Assembly (NCBI GenBank): GCA_034422835.1
Contig: DAOUJJ010000018.1
Location: 85,489-149,488, forward strand
Length of the DNA stretch: 64,000 bases
Direction: 5' to 3'
DNA from: VXMO01 sp034422835
GTDB taxonomy: Bacteria; Chloroflexota; Dehalococcoidia; UBA6926
Part shown: positions 52,429 through 61,985 of the stretch, piece after piece
Numbering within the stretch: position 1 is the stretch's first letter
How the letters are laid out: each line of letters begins with the position of its first letter
The notes under the pieces: generated by a model
Told to the model about the DNA's origin: nothing
Seen by the model: only the letters and a program-made list of their open reading frames with translations
The model's database searches: none
Translations under genes and position numbers: made by a program

Positions 52429-53305
52429 TGGTCTCCGTGTTGGGTGTCAACGCGTTCACAAGCCAGTTTACCCACAGGGAACGGATTGAGGTGCGGGCGA
52501 TGGGGGCGGCGTGCCAGCCGCGCGGGACGATGATGAGCTCCTTGGGGCCGGTGAACTTCTGGTAGAGGATCTCGCTTGCCATCACCGGCACGGACTTGTC
52601 GCCCTCGCAATGGAAGAAGAGCGTCGGGCGCTCCGGAACATCGAGAATCGCGACCCCCGCCTGCCCCGTCCCCCACGTCTGCAATGTCTCGCTCCAGCGC
52701 ACACGCAGACTGTATCCGCGGAGAATGCTCCACGCGCGGGAGAGTGTACGCATTGGCAGGCCGTCGACCCATGGCAGAGCGCCGTCGCGGGGATAGATTC
52801 GAAGATCGGATGGCTCGTCCGGTTTCGCAGGACTCTTGCTGCCCAGCGTCCGCCGATAGAAACTCTCCGTCGCTCCCGGTTCCTCACGGGGAATGATGCC
52901 CGCCGTCGAGGAGCACACAAGCGCCGCAAAACCGTCCCAGTTGGCGCATGCGAGGATGGCGTCTCGCGCCCCTGAGCTATGGCCGACAACCCCGACGCGC
53001 GAACCATCCACCCCGTCCCGTTCCGCAATGAACTGGACGGCAGCGCGAACATCCCCGGATGAATCGCCCGTATACTCTCCGCTGCTTTTGCCATGCCCGC
53101 GCTGGTCAAATGTGAGGGCGACCACACCCTGCCGTGCAAGATCCCGCGCCGCCCCTCTCATGGCTTTCTGCCCTGAGCCAAGGCCATGCACAAGGACGGC
53201 GGCGGGGCGGAGATTGCCGCTTTGAGAATTGGCCGGCAGGTAAATATGACCGGCAAGCGTTTCTTCCCCGCTCTGAAAGCTGACCTTCTCAGTTGCAATG
53301 CGCAT
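52412..53305 (-). CDS. Alpha/beta hydrolase
   Basis: 297 residues. The oxyanion region is AAVLVHGLGSGQKAMRGAAR, the strand-4 block GVVALTFDQRGHGKSSG, and the nucleophile elbow GVVGHSSGARDAIL. The acid/His end is FFHCEGDKSVPVMASEILYQ with the final His in PRGWHAAP. This makes it a dienelactone-hydrolase/BAAT-like serine hydrolase; the substrate is unknown. Starting ATG 53305 leaves 90 bases to the divergent gnd. Confidence 0.86.
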   Translation of the reverse strand: MRIATEKVSFQSGEETLAGHIYLPANSQSGNLRPAAVLVHGLGSGQKAMRGAARDLARQGVVALTFDQRGHGKSSGEYTGDSSGDVRAAVQFIAERDGVDGSRVGVVGHSSGARDAILACANWDGFAALVCSSTAGIIPREEPGATESFYRRTLGSKSPAKPDEPSDLRIYPRDGALPWVDGLPMRTLSRAWSILRGYSLRVRWSETLQTWGTGQAGVAILDVPERPTLFFHCEGDKSVPVMASEILYQKFTGPKELIIVPRGWHAAPIARTSIRSLWVNWLVNALTPNTETNDNPS

Positions 53306-53395
53306 AGAGCCATCGTACCCACGCCATGCCGAACCTCTGGTGATTGGGACTAGAATAAGGGCAAGGCAGAACGGCGGTCACAAAGGGGAAAACGT

Positions 53396-54306
53396 ATGGA
53401 ACTCGGAATGATCGGCCTGGGACGAATGGGCGGCAACATGACCAGGCGACTCCTCCGGAAGGGTCACCGCGTTGTCGTCTTTGATTTCAGCCAGGAGGCC
53501 GTCAGTGCAGCCGCCGATGCCGGCGCGGTTGCCTCCACATCTCTTGAGGACCTGGTCTCGCAGCTCTCCCCCCCACGCGCCGTCTGGATCATGGTGCCTT
53601 CAGGAGACCCGACAGAGCAGACGATCAACGCCGTTGTGGAACTGCTCAGCCCCGGCGACAGCATCATTGACGGAGGAAACTCCAACTACCACGAAACCCA
53701 ACGCCGCGCCGCCGCCGTCGCCGAAAAGGGCGTGACGATGCTCGATTGCGGCACCAGCGGCGGCATCTGGGGACTCACTGAGGGCTACAGCCTGATGGTG
53801 GGCGGCGATGCGGACGCATACGCGCGCCTTGAGCCGATCTTCCAGTCCTTGGCCCCATCGGAGACGCAGGGTGTCGGCCATGTCGGCCCGGCAGGTTCCG
53901 GGCACTACGTCAAGATGATCCATAACGGCATCGAATACGCAATGATGCAGGCGTTCGCGGAGGGCTTTGAGATTCTCAAGGCCAAGGAGGATTTTGATCT
54001 TGACCTGCACGCCGTCGGCCAGATCTGGCAGCACGGCAGCGTCGTCCGATCCTGGCTGCTTGACCTCGCCGTGTCCGCCCTTGAGAAAGACCCCGGACTT
54101 GATGAGATCATGGGGCACGTCTCTGACTCCGGCGAGGGGCGGTGGACAATCCAGGAGGCCATCGACCTCGACGTGCCGGCACACGTCATCACAACCTCTC
54201 TCTTCACGCGTTTCCGCTCTCGCATGAGCAACACGTTCGCCGACCGCATGTTGGCGGCCCTGCGCAATGAGTTTGGCGGACACGCCGTGGTGAGGTCCGA
54301 TTCCTG

Positions 54307-54307
<1 letters not shown>
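53396..54307 (+). CDS. gnd: 6-phosphogluconate dehydrogenase (decarboxylating), short YqeC type
   Basis: 303 residues. NAD(P)-binding motif GLGRMGGNMTRRLLRKGHRV at residues 7-26. Catalytic blocks are DGGNSNYHETQRRAAA, LDCGTSGGIWGLTEGYSLMV and HYVKMIHNGIEYAMMQAFAE, with the Lys and His/Asn expected. It oxidises 6-phosphogluconate to ribulose-5-phosphate plus CO2. The short form (about 300 residues) often prefers NAD+. It is the first gene of a gnd-zwf-pgl operon; GGGGAAAACGT precedes the start. Confidence 0.95.
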
Positions 54308-55816
<1,509 letters not shown>

Positions 55817-55836
<20 letters not shown>

Positions 55837-56569
55837 GATAGAAATCACCATCCTGCCGGACGCGGAGGCGGCTACTCGCGCGGCGGCGGACATCATCGCG
55901 GAAGCATCAGAGGCGGCGGTTGACGGCTTTTCCATTGCCCTTGCGGGGGGGCACACGCCCCGCGATCTCTATGAAGCGCTTGCCAGTGAGCCCTATCTCT
56001 CCCGGATTGCATGGGACACGTGGAGCGTGTGGTGGGGCGATGAGCGCTGCGTGCCGCCGACCGATGAGATGAGCAACTACGCGCTGGCCGCTGAAGCTCT
56101 GCTCAGCAGGGTCCCGATTCCCGCTGAGCATGTGCATCGCATCCGTGGCGAGGCCGGGTCACAGGCGGCCGCCCGCGCGTATGAGAATGAAATCCGCGAC
56201 CATTTCGGCTCACAGATGCCGCAGTTTGATCTCATCCTGCTTGGCCTCGGGGAGGATGGGCATACCGCCTCCCTGTTTCAGGGGTCGCAGGCACTGCAAG
56301 AAACACCGCAGTCCGTCGTGCCCAGTGTCGCGCCCTGGCCTCCGCGTGACCGCGTGACCCTCTCGCTGCCCGTGATCAACGCGGCGCGGCGGGTTGTCTT
56401 TGTGGTGGTTGGGCGAGAAAAAGCCCACGCCTTGCGCATGGTGATTGCCGCGGACCAGGAGGACGCGCAGCAACCGCCGGCAGCGTTGGTTCGCCCTGTG
56501 AGCGGCGCGGCGCAATTCGTGGTGGATGAGGCGGCGGCCCTGTTTCTGACAGGAGCGCCGGCCCACTGA
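55817..56569 (+). CDS. pgl: 6-phosphogluconolactonase
   Basis: 250 residues from ATG 55817 (MDASTTEIEITILPDAEAAT), overlapping zwf by 20 bases. SIALAGGHTPRDLYEALASE, WWGDERCVPPTDEMSNYALA and DLILLGLGEDGHTASLFQGS are the DevB/Pgl sugar-phosphate-binding blocks. It hydrolyses the lactone between the Zwf and Gnd steps, so all three oxidative-branch enzymes are in one operon. The frame is open further upstream inside zwf but without homology. Confidence 0.95.
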
Positions 56570-56610
56570 ATGAGTACATTCAACTATGAGATTCCGCGTA
56601 TAGTCCTAAT

Positions 56611-58482
56611 ATGACGCTCAATTCGAACGGCTATAAGAACATCGGCGATTACGGTCTGATTGGAGACCGACACTCTGCGGCGCTCGTCGGCATAGATGGC
56701 TCAATTGATTGGTGCGCATTTCCCCGTTTCGACTCGGCAAGCGTGTTCGCCGCCATCCTTGATAGCGAAAAGGGCGGACGCTTTGCCATCACGCCGTCAG
56801 AGCTCTACACGGGCGGGCAGCACTACCTGAAAGACTCCAACGTGCTGGAGACGCAGTTTGTCACACGCACCGGCGCCTGCTCCCTAACCGACTTCATGCC
56901 ATTCTTCCGGCGTCCGGACCGTTCATGGGTCGCGCACGGATGCATCATCCGCGTTCTGCGCTGCACGTCCGGCGCCATCTCCATGCGTGTCGCCTATGAG
57001 CCGCGTCCTGACTATGGACGTTCGTCGGAGACATTGTGGGAGCGCAACGGCACGCTGGTTGTCAAGGACGAAGACTATGAGCTGATCCTGGAGACCACGC
57101 TGCCGCTTCAGATCAACGAATCCGGCGACGGCGCATACGCCGAGGTTCTCATGACGGAGGGGATGGAGGCCGTGTTTGTTGTGCGGCACGTGCTGGAGGG
57201 CCACGAGGAGGCCATTCCGTCCGCGCTCGCCTCTTCCATGCCGCATGAACTCCTCACACTCACGGACTCTTACTGGCGCAACCTCTCAATGACCGTCAAC
57301 TACACCGGCCCATATCGTGATTTTGTCGTGCGCTCGTATCTCGTCCTTCACCTGCTGGTCTATATCCCCACCGGCGCAATCGTCGCCGCCCCCACCACAT
57401 CCTTACCGGAATGGATCGGTGGCAGCCGCAACTGGGACTACCGCTTTACGTGGCTGCGTGACGCGGCGTTCACTGTGGACGCTTTGATGCGCCTCGGCCA
57501 CACGGAGGAAGCCGTTGAGTTCTTCGAATGGTTGGCACAGGCATGCGGCCTCAGTGACGACTCACTCGAATGGGGGGGGCACGATGAGGAAGGGCATATC
57601 CATATCCTCTACCGCATCGATGGCGAGACGGACTCCACGGAAGAGGAGCTGTCCAACCTGGAGGGCTATCGAAGTTCCGGCCCAGTCCGCATTGGCAACG
57701 GCGCGTATGACCAGATCCAGCAGGACGTTTACGGGGAACTGCTGGCCAGCGCGCACCTGCTGGCCATGCACGGCGAGGAGGTGACGGCAGCCCACTGGGA
57801 TGTCGTCAAGACGCTTGCCAACCTGGCTGCGCAGGAATGGCGTGACCCGGACAGCGGCATCTGGGAGGTGCGTGGAGGACCGTTCCATTTCGTCACGTCG
57901 AACGCCCTCTGCTGGGTGGCGCTTGACCGCGCAATCAAGCTTGGTGAAATGTATATGCCCGACGACCCGGATATTCCACGCTGGCAGGCAGAGGCGGAGA
58001 CCATCAAGAATGACGTGCTGGCCAAGGGTTGGAGCGAGGACAAGAAAGCGTTCGTCCAGCACTACGAATCTGACGCGATGGACGCCGCCATTCTGCTGTT
58101 GCCGCTGCTGGGCTTCATCGAATTCAATGACCCACGGCTGCTCTCAACACTTGAGCGAATCGAGATGGAACTGCGCGACGGCCCGTTCGTCAAGCGCTAC
58201 CGGACGGATGAGACGGATGACGGTGTGTTTGGCCCGGAGGGCGCATTCACGCTATGCAGCTTTTGGCTGGTGCAGGTGCTGATCCGTGTTGGTCGTCGCG
58301 GCGAGGCGACGCGCATGTTCAATGAACTGCTGACGTACGCGAACCACCTGGGATTGTTCGCGGAGATGATTGATCCGCGCAGCGGCCTCGCGCTGGGCAA
58401 CTTCCCGCAGGCATTCACGCACATCGGCCTCATACTGGCGGCGCTGGAATGCACGTTGCAGGAGGGCGCCCCGTCCACATAA
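56611..58482 (+). CDS. Glycoside hydrolase family 15 (glucoamylase/trehalase-like)
   Basis: 623 residues. The N-terminal beta-sandwich starts NIGDYGLIGDRHSAALVGID, then GSIDWCAFPRFDSASVFAAI. The (alpha/alpha)6 domain contains IGGSRNWDYRFTWLRDAAFT, GIWEVRGGPFHFVTSNALCW (general-acid Glu) and GLFAEMIDPRSGLALGNFPQ with AFTHIG (base Glu; the family usually has Glu-Glu where Glu-Met is seen). Known activities are glucoamylase, trehalase or glucodextranase. No signal peptide, so it is intracellular. It lies 41 bases after pgl and could feed glucose to the pentose phosphate enzymes. Confidence 0.92.
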   Translation: MTLNSNGYKNIGDYGLIGDRHSAALVGIDGSIDWCAFPRFDSASVFAAILDSEKGGRFAITPSELYTGGQHYLKDSNVLETQFVTRTGACSLTDFMPFFRRPDRSWVAHGCIIRVLRCTSGAISMRVAYEPRPDYGRSSETLWERNGTLVVKDEDYELILETTLPLQINESGDGAYAEVLMTEGMEAVFVVRHVLEGHEEAIPSALASSMPHELLTLTDSYWRNLSMTVNYTGPYRDFVVRSYLVLHLLVYIPTGAIVAAPTTSLPEWIGGSRNWDYRFTWLRDAAFTVDALMRLGHTEEAVEFFEWLAQACGLSDDSLEWGGHDEEGHIHILYRIDGETDSTEEELSNLEGYRSSGPVRIGNGAYDQIQQDVYGELLASAHLLAMHGEEVTAAHWDVVKTLANLAAQEWRDPDSGIWEVRGGPFHFVTSNALCWVALDRAIKLGEMYMPDDPDIPRWQAEAETIKNDVLAKGWSEDKKAFVQHYESDAMDAAILLLPLLGFIEFNDPRLLSTLERIEMELRDGPFVKRYRTDETDDGVFGPEGAFTLCSFWLVQVLIRVGRRGEATRMFNELLTYANHLGLFAEMIDPRSGLALGNFPQAFTHIGLILAALECTLQEGAPST

Positions 58483-58494
58483 CATCGTGATGCG

Positions 58495-58515
58495 ATGATG
58501 CTATGATGGCATCAT
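58495..58515. promoter_or_regulatory. Inverted repeat at the VapB start, probable autoregulatory operator
   Basis: ATGATGC (58495-58501) and GCATCAT (58509-58515) form a perfect inverted repeat with seven-base spacing. It ends on the antitoxin start codon at 58514. Toxin-antitoxin complexes of this class usually bind such palindromes at their own promoter. Confidence 0.6.
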
Positions 58516-58744
58516 GCGTACAACAATAAACATCGATGATGATGTCCTCGACGTGGCGCGAGACCTCGCCCGATTCAAGGGTTGCAGCCTGGGAAAGGCT
58601 CTCTCCGAACTGGCGCGCAAGGGATACGACACCCCCATGCCCCTGTTCGACCCCAACAGCGATTACCCCAGGTTCTACGTCCCGCCGGGTGCGCCAATAA
58701 TCACCAACGAAGATGTTAAGCGAGCTCTCGAAGAGTTCCCGTGA
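58514..58744 (+). CDS. vapB: VapB-type antitoxin, 76 aa
   Basis: MRTTINIDDDVLDVARDLAR is the ribbon-helix-helix DNA-binding start typical of VapB (strand then helix). The following GCSLGKALSELARKGYD is the second helix. The C-terminal tail (EDVKRALEEFP) is the part expected to wrap around the toxin. The PIN toxin gene starts inside its stop codon (GTGA overlap). Confidence 0.85.
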   Translation: MRTTINIDDDVLDVARDLARFKGCSLGKALSELARKGYDTPMPLFDPNSDYPRFYVPPGAPIITNEDVKRALEEFP

Positions 58745-59175
58745 TCTCCCTGCTTGACGTTAACGTTCTGTTTGCCTTGAATTGGCCTAGCCATGTTCTT
58801 CACCTAGAAGCTAAGTCATGGTTCAATAATGCTCGGCAAGACGGCTGGGCCACATGCCTGATTACTGAGGCGGGCTTCGTGCGTATTTCCTGCAACCCAA
58901 CTGTGGTGGGGCGTCAGGTCATGCCAAGTGAAGCTATACAGATGCTCAGTACATTCACCACCGATCCCTTTCACACGTTCGTACCCCTGGATCGCCCCCT
59001 GGCTGAAATCCCTGCGGAGATTCAAGACCGCCTTTCCGGGTATAGGCAAATCACGGATGCCATGCTGCTTTCCACTGCCGTGCAAAACGACTGTCAACTG
59101 GCCACGTTCGATGAGGGATTGGCAGATCTCCTGCCGCCTGCAATGCGGGAATCCGTACATCTCATACGCGGTTAA
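58741..59175 (+). CDS. vapC: VapC-type PIN-domain toxin
   Basis: 144-residue PIN RNase. Acidic residues fall in LLDVNVLFAL (Asp6), ITEAGFVRI (Glu), RQITDAMLLSTAVQ (Asp) and LATFDEGL (Asp), the four positions that hold Mg2+. The PIN subtype with NxxHxxA-like spacing (NWPSHVLHLEAKSWF) is the SAV/VapC kind. GTG start overlaps vapB by four bases. It would cleave tRNA or rRNA when released from VapB; the target is unknown. Confidence 0.87.
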   Translation: MISLLDVNVLFALNWPSHVLHLEAKSWFNNARQDGWATCLITEAGFVRISCNPTVVGRQVMPSEAIQMLSTFTTDPFHTFVPLDRPLAEIPAEIQDRLSGYRQITDAMLLSTAVQNDCQLATFDEGLADLLPPAMRESVHLIRG

Positions 59176-59207
59176 CCGCTGCGCATCATCCGACCGCTGA
59201 ACGCCGG

Positions 59208-60179
59208 TCAGAGCACGCCACGCGCCAGTACAACTCCGAGGACGATGACGAACAGCGCCAAAAGAGCAATCCCCTCCGCCCGGACAATGCGCCGGCTCGT
59301 CCATGCCACGAGGAAAAGCGCCGCCGTCGCGGCCGCCAGCACCGGAATCTCAAAGGTATAGAGTTCACTGTCTATCGGCAGCGTTGAAACCGCGGCTGTC
59401 AGCCCCAGCACACCCAGCAGGTTGAAGATGTTGGACCCAACCACATTGGCAACGGCAATCTCACGCTCGCCGTGATAGGCGGCCACCGCCGTCGTCACAA
59501 TCTCCGGGAGGCTCGTTCCAATCGCGATGATGGTGAGACCGATCGCCACCTCGCTCAGGCCAACGCGCTCCGCCATGCCGACCGATCCATTCACCGTCAA
59601 CTCGGAACCGAGGGCGAGCGCGCCGATTCCCGCAAGCAGAAAGATAATCTCACGGGCGATTCCCGCCTTTGAAAGTGAGTCTTGTGCCTTTGTGAACTCG
59701 TCACCTCCGCGAGGCACCTCCCTCTCCCGGTGCCGCAGCAGAGAGAGGCCCACAAAGGCGATGAGCACGATAAACAGGATCGCGCCGACGATATGCCCAA
59801 TCATTCCGGCCAGTCCCGCCACGATGACCGCGACCGTGGCGACGGCCAACGCGGGCATCTCCCAGCGAATAAGGCTTGGATGAACGTCCATGGGGCGTAT
59901 CAGCGCCGCGATGCCCAGCACAAGCAAGATGTTTGTGATGTTTGAGCCGAGCACGTTGCCCACGGCCAGCCCGCCGGACCCCTCCAGCGCGGCTGCCATG
60001 CTGACTGACAACTCCGGAGATGACGTGCCGAGAGCGACAACAGTCGCGCCGACAATCAGAGGCGAGATGCCGAATGCCACTGACAGCCGCGCCGCCGCCT
60101 TGACCAGCAGCCATCCTCCGGCGAGAAGCACAACAAGCCCCGCCGTCGTCAACGCAAGATCGACAATCAGTGATGTCAT
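59208..60179 (-). CDS. CaCA-family cation/H+ or Na+/Ca2+ exchanger (YrbG-like)
   Basis: 323 residues, about ten helices in two inverted halves. The two alpha repeats each contain the ion-site Gly-Thr-Ser-x-Pro-Glu (GTSSPELSVSMAAALEGSGG and GTSLPEIVTTAVAAYHGERE) followed by the GNVLGSNITNILLVLGIAAL or NVVGSNIFNLLGVLGLTA block. This is the K+-independent bacterial type. It overlaps the EamA gene by four bases (ATGA), so the two are co-transcribed. Confidence 0.92.
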   Translation of the reverse strand: MTSLIVDLALTTAGLVVLLAGGWLLVKAAARLSVAFGISPLIVGATVVALGTSSPELSVSMAAALEGSGGLAVGNVLGSNITNILLVLGIAALIRPMDVHPSLIRWEMPALAVATVAVIVAGLAGMIGHIVGAILFIVLIAFVGLSLLRHREREVPRGGDEFTKAQDSLSKAGIAREIIFLLAGIGALALGSELTVNGSVGMAERVGLSEVAIGLTIIAIGTSLPEIVTTAVAAYHGEREIAVANVVGSNIFNLLGVLGLTAAVSTLPIDSELYTFEIPVLAAATAALFLVAWTSRRIVRAEGIALLALFVIVLGVVLARGVL

Positions 60180-61063
60180 CCCGCTCTTTCCTGTTCAACC
60201 TGTGGCCGCTGTCGTGCTTCACTGTGGATCGCCATGTACACGCCCAGCATCAGCAGCGCGCCGCCCGGGATCACGGTCCACGCCGGTATCTCTCCCAGGA
60301 CGGGGATGGCCACTAATGCCGCGAGAACGGGTTCCGCCCGCACCGCCAGCGTGATGTTGACCGCCGGCCAGTACCCCAACGCCCAATTCATCAGCGAATG
60401 CCCGATGACCTGCGGCACCAGCGCCGCCATCGCCATCCAGAAATACGACTCCGGCGGCAGCCCTGTCATCTGTGACCCGCTCCCCACGGCTCCGGTGATC
60501 AGCACCGCCGCCGCCACCGCGTACACAACCGCGATGTACGGCAGGGTCGGGATGCTGCTGCGAACACGCCGCCCCACCAGCAGATAGCCCGCAACCGCAA
60601 CCGCGCCGGCGAGGGCAAGCGCGTCGCCGTACAGCCGCCGCTCCCCCTCCGCCCAGTCACCCGCCGCGATGATGACTCCGCCGCCGACACTCACGATGAC
60701 GGCGACTGTTGTCAGCCAGCCCAGTCTGTCCGACAAGTAGAAATGGCCTGCCACTGCGACGAATATCGGCGTCGTTGTGACCAGCAATACCGAACTCGCG
60801 ACGGACGTGTGCGAGAGCGAGGTGATCCAGAGCGCGAAGTGCGCAGCAAGGCAGAGCCCGGACGCTGCCAGCAGGGTCAGGTCGGACCGGCGAACCGTGC
60901 TGAACTGACTCCGCACAAACAGGGATGCCGCCCCGATGACGATCGCGGCGATGCCCATGCGGTACGCCGCCACCGTGAGCGGCGGCGCGTCCGCCAACCG
61001 TATGAATATCGCCGCCATCGACATGCTCAGCACGCCAACGCCGACGCCAAGATAAACCCTCAC
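60176..61063 (-). CDS. EamA/DMT-family transporter
   Basis: 295 residues from GTG 61063; an upstream in-frame GTG at 61108 lies inside a family B repeat and is less likely. Ten helices in two EamA repeats: MSMAAIFIRLADAPPLTVAA with YRMGIAAI in the first, and ALVPQVIGHSLMNWALGYWP with ALVAIPVLGEIPAWTVIPGG in the second. Family members export amino acids or other metabolites. The C-terminus is charged (HSEARQRPQVEQERAG). It overlaps the CaCA gene. Confidence 0.85.
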   Translation of the reverse strand: MRVYLGVGVGVLSMSMAAIFIRLADAPPLTVAAYRMGIAAIVIGAASLFVRSQFSTVRRSDLTLLAASGLCLAAHFALWITSLSHTSVASSVLLVTTTPIFVAVAGHFYLSDRLGWLTTVAVIVSVGGGVIIAAGDWAEGERRLYGDALALAGAVAVAGYLLVGRRVRSSIPTLPYIAVVYAVAAAVLITGAVGSGSQMTGLPPESYFWMAMAALVPQVIGHSLMNWALGYWPAVNITLAVRAEPVLAALVAIPVLGEIPAWTVIPGGALLMLGVYMAIHSEARQRPQVEQERAG

Positions 61064-61103
61064 CGCAATAGAGTACGCGCGTTTACCTTCTAAATGCCCC
61101 CCG

Positions 61104-61128
61104 CTCACCCTGAGCCCGTCGAAGGGCC
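61104..61128. repeat. Family B intergenic repeat
   Basis: CTCACCCTGAGCCCGTCGAA followed by GGGCC, between the EamA gene and the divergent 226-residue membrane protein gene. It matches the copies at 25445, 61897 and 63691. Confidence 0.88.
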
Positions 61129-61188
61129 ACCCCCTTGCGCCCCCGCGCTATCATCGTGGTGCAGTCCCTGAGAGGAGGTGCGTAAACC

Positions 61189-61869
61189 ATGAGAAAGTAC
61201 ACAATCAGCCAGGTGGAAGCCGTGGCCCTCATGATTGGCCCCATCTTGGCACTTGGGTTCTTCCTGCTGGAGCCGGGCGGCGTGCTCATCGACTCCGCAG
61301 AGTCGACCGATCACCTTGGCAAAGTGACCGCGTTTGCGGAGAACAGCACGCTCGCTCACGTCGTGGCTTTGGTGGTGCCATTGGGCCTGGTGCTGACCCT
61401 GTACGGGTTCGCCGGACTCTGGAGGGTGTTTGACAAGAATGACCTGATCGACGGCGCGGCGCGACTCGGCAGCGCGAGTCTCATCATCGGCGGCGTTGGG
61501 TGGATCATGGTCCAGGGCCTTGCTCACGTCATGGCGAATACGGATCTTGGCTCGGAATCGGACGTCAGCGTAGCCTTGTCGTTGTCTTCGATCGATTCCG
61601 GTGTGAGCCTCATCTCCAGCCTGGCAGTCTCATTCGGTTTGATCGCCTTTACCGTGGGAGTGGCGATGGAGGAGCAGCCCGGAGTACACAGGATTATCGC
61701 CTTGGCGATTACCGCGGTCTCAGTCGTCTCCATTGTCGCGCTCATCATTGGGCACACGCAGGCCGACGAGACGATGGTCGCCATCGGCCGCGCCTGCTAT
61801 TTCCCGTGGGTCTTCTGGATGGTCCTCCTGGGCGCGCGCCTCCTGAAACCGAACGCTGCCGATGCATAG
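61189..61869 (+). CDS. Hypothetical membrane protein, 226 aa
   Basis: About six helices: VEAVALMIGPILALGFFLLE, VVALVVPLGLVLTLYGFAGL, ASLIIGGVGWIMVQGLAHVM, SSLAVSFGLIAFTVGVAM, IALAITAVSVVSIVALIIGH and FPWVFWMVLLGARLL. Starts MRKYTISQVEAVALMIGPIL with a strong GAGAGGAGGTGCG. No family recognised. It is followed by a family B repeat and then another membrane protein on the same strand. Confidence 0.68.
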   Translation: MRKYTISQVEAVALMIGPILALGFFLLEPGGVLIDSAESTDHLGKVTAFAENSTLAHVVALVVPLGLVLTLYGFAGLWRVFDKNDLIDGAARLGSASLIIGGVGWIMVQGLAHVMANTDLGSESDVSVALSLSSIDSGVSLISSLAVSFGLIAFTVGVAMEEQPGVHRIIALAITAVSVVSIVALIIGHTQADETMVAIGRACYFPWVFWMVLLGARLLKPNAADA

Positions 61870-61896
61870 GTGACGCGGGCTTAGCCAACCCCCCCG

Positions 61897-61920
61897 TTCA
61901 CCCTGAGCCTGTCGAGGGGC
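61897..61920. repeat. Family B intergenic repeat
   Basis: TTCACCCTGAGCCTGTCGAG followed by GGGC, just downstream of the 226-residue membrane protein gene. GGGGCG/CGCCCC flank it and can form a short hairpin. Confidence 0.88.
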
Positions 61921-61985
61921 GAACGCCCCTCTGCGGCCCCAAAGCGTCATGCGATGCGTAAGCTGGTCTGGGGAGGGCAAGGCCA

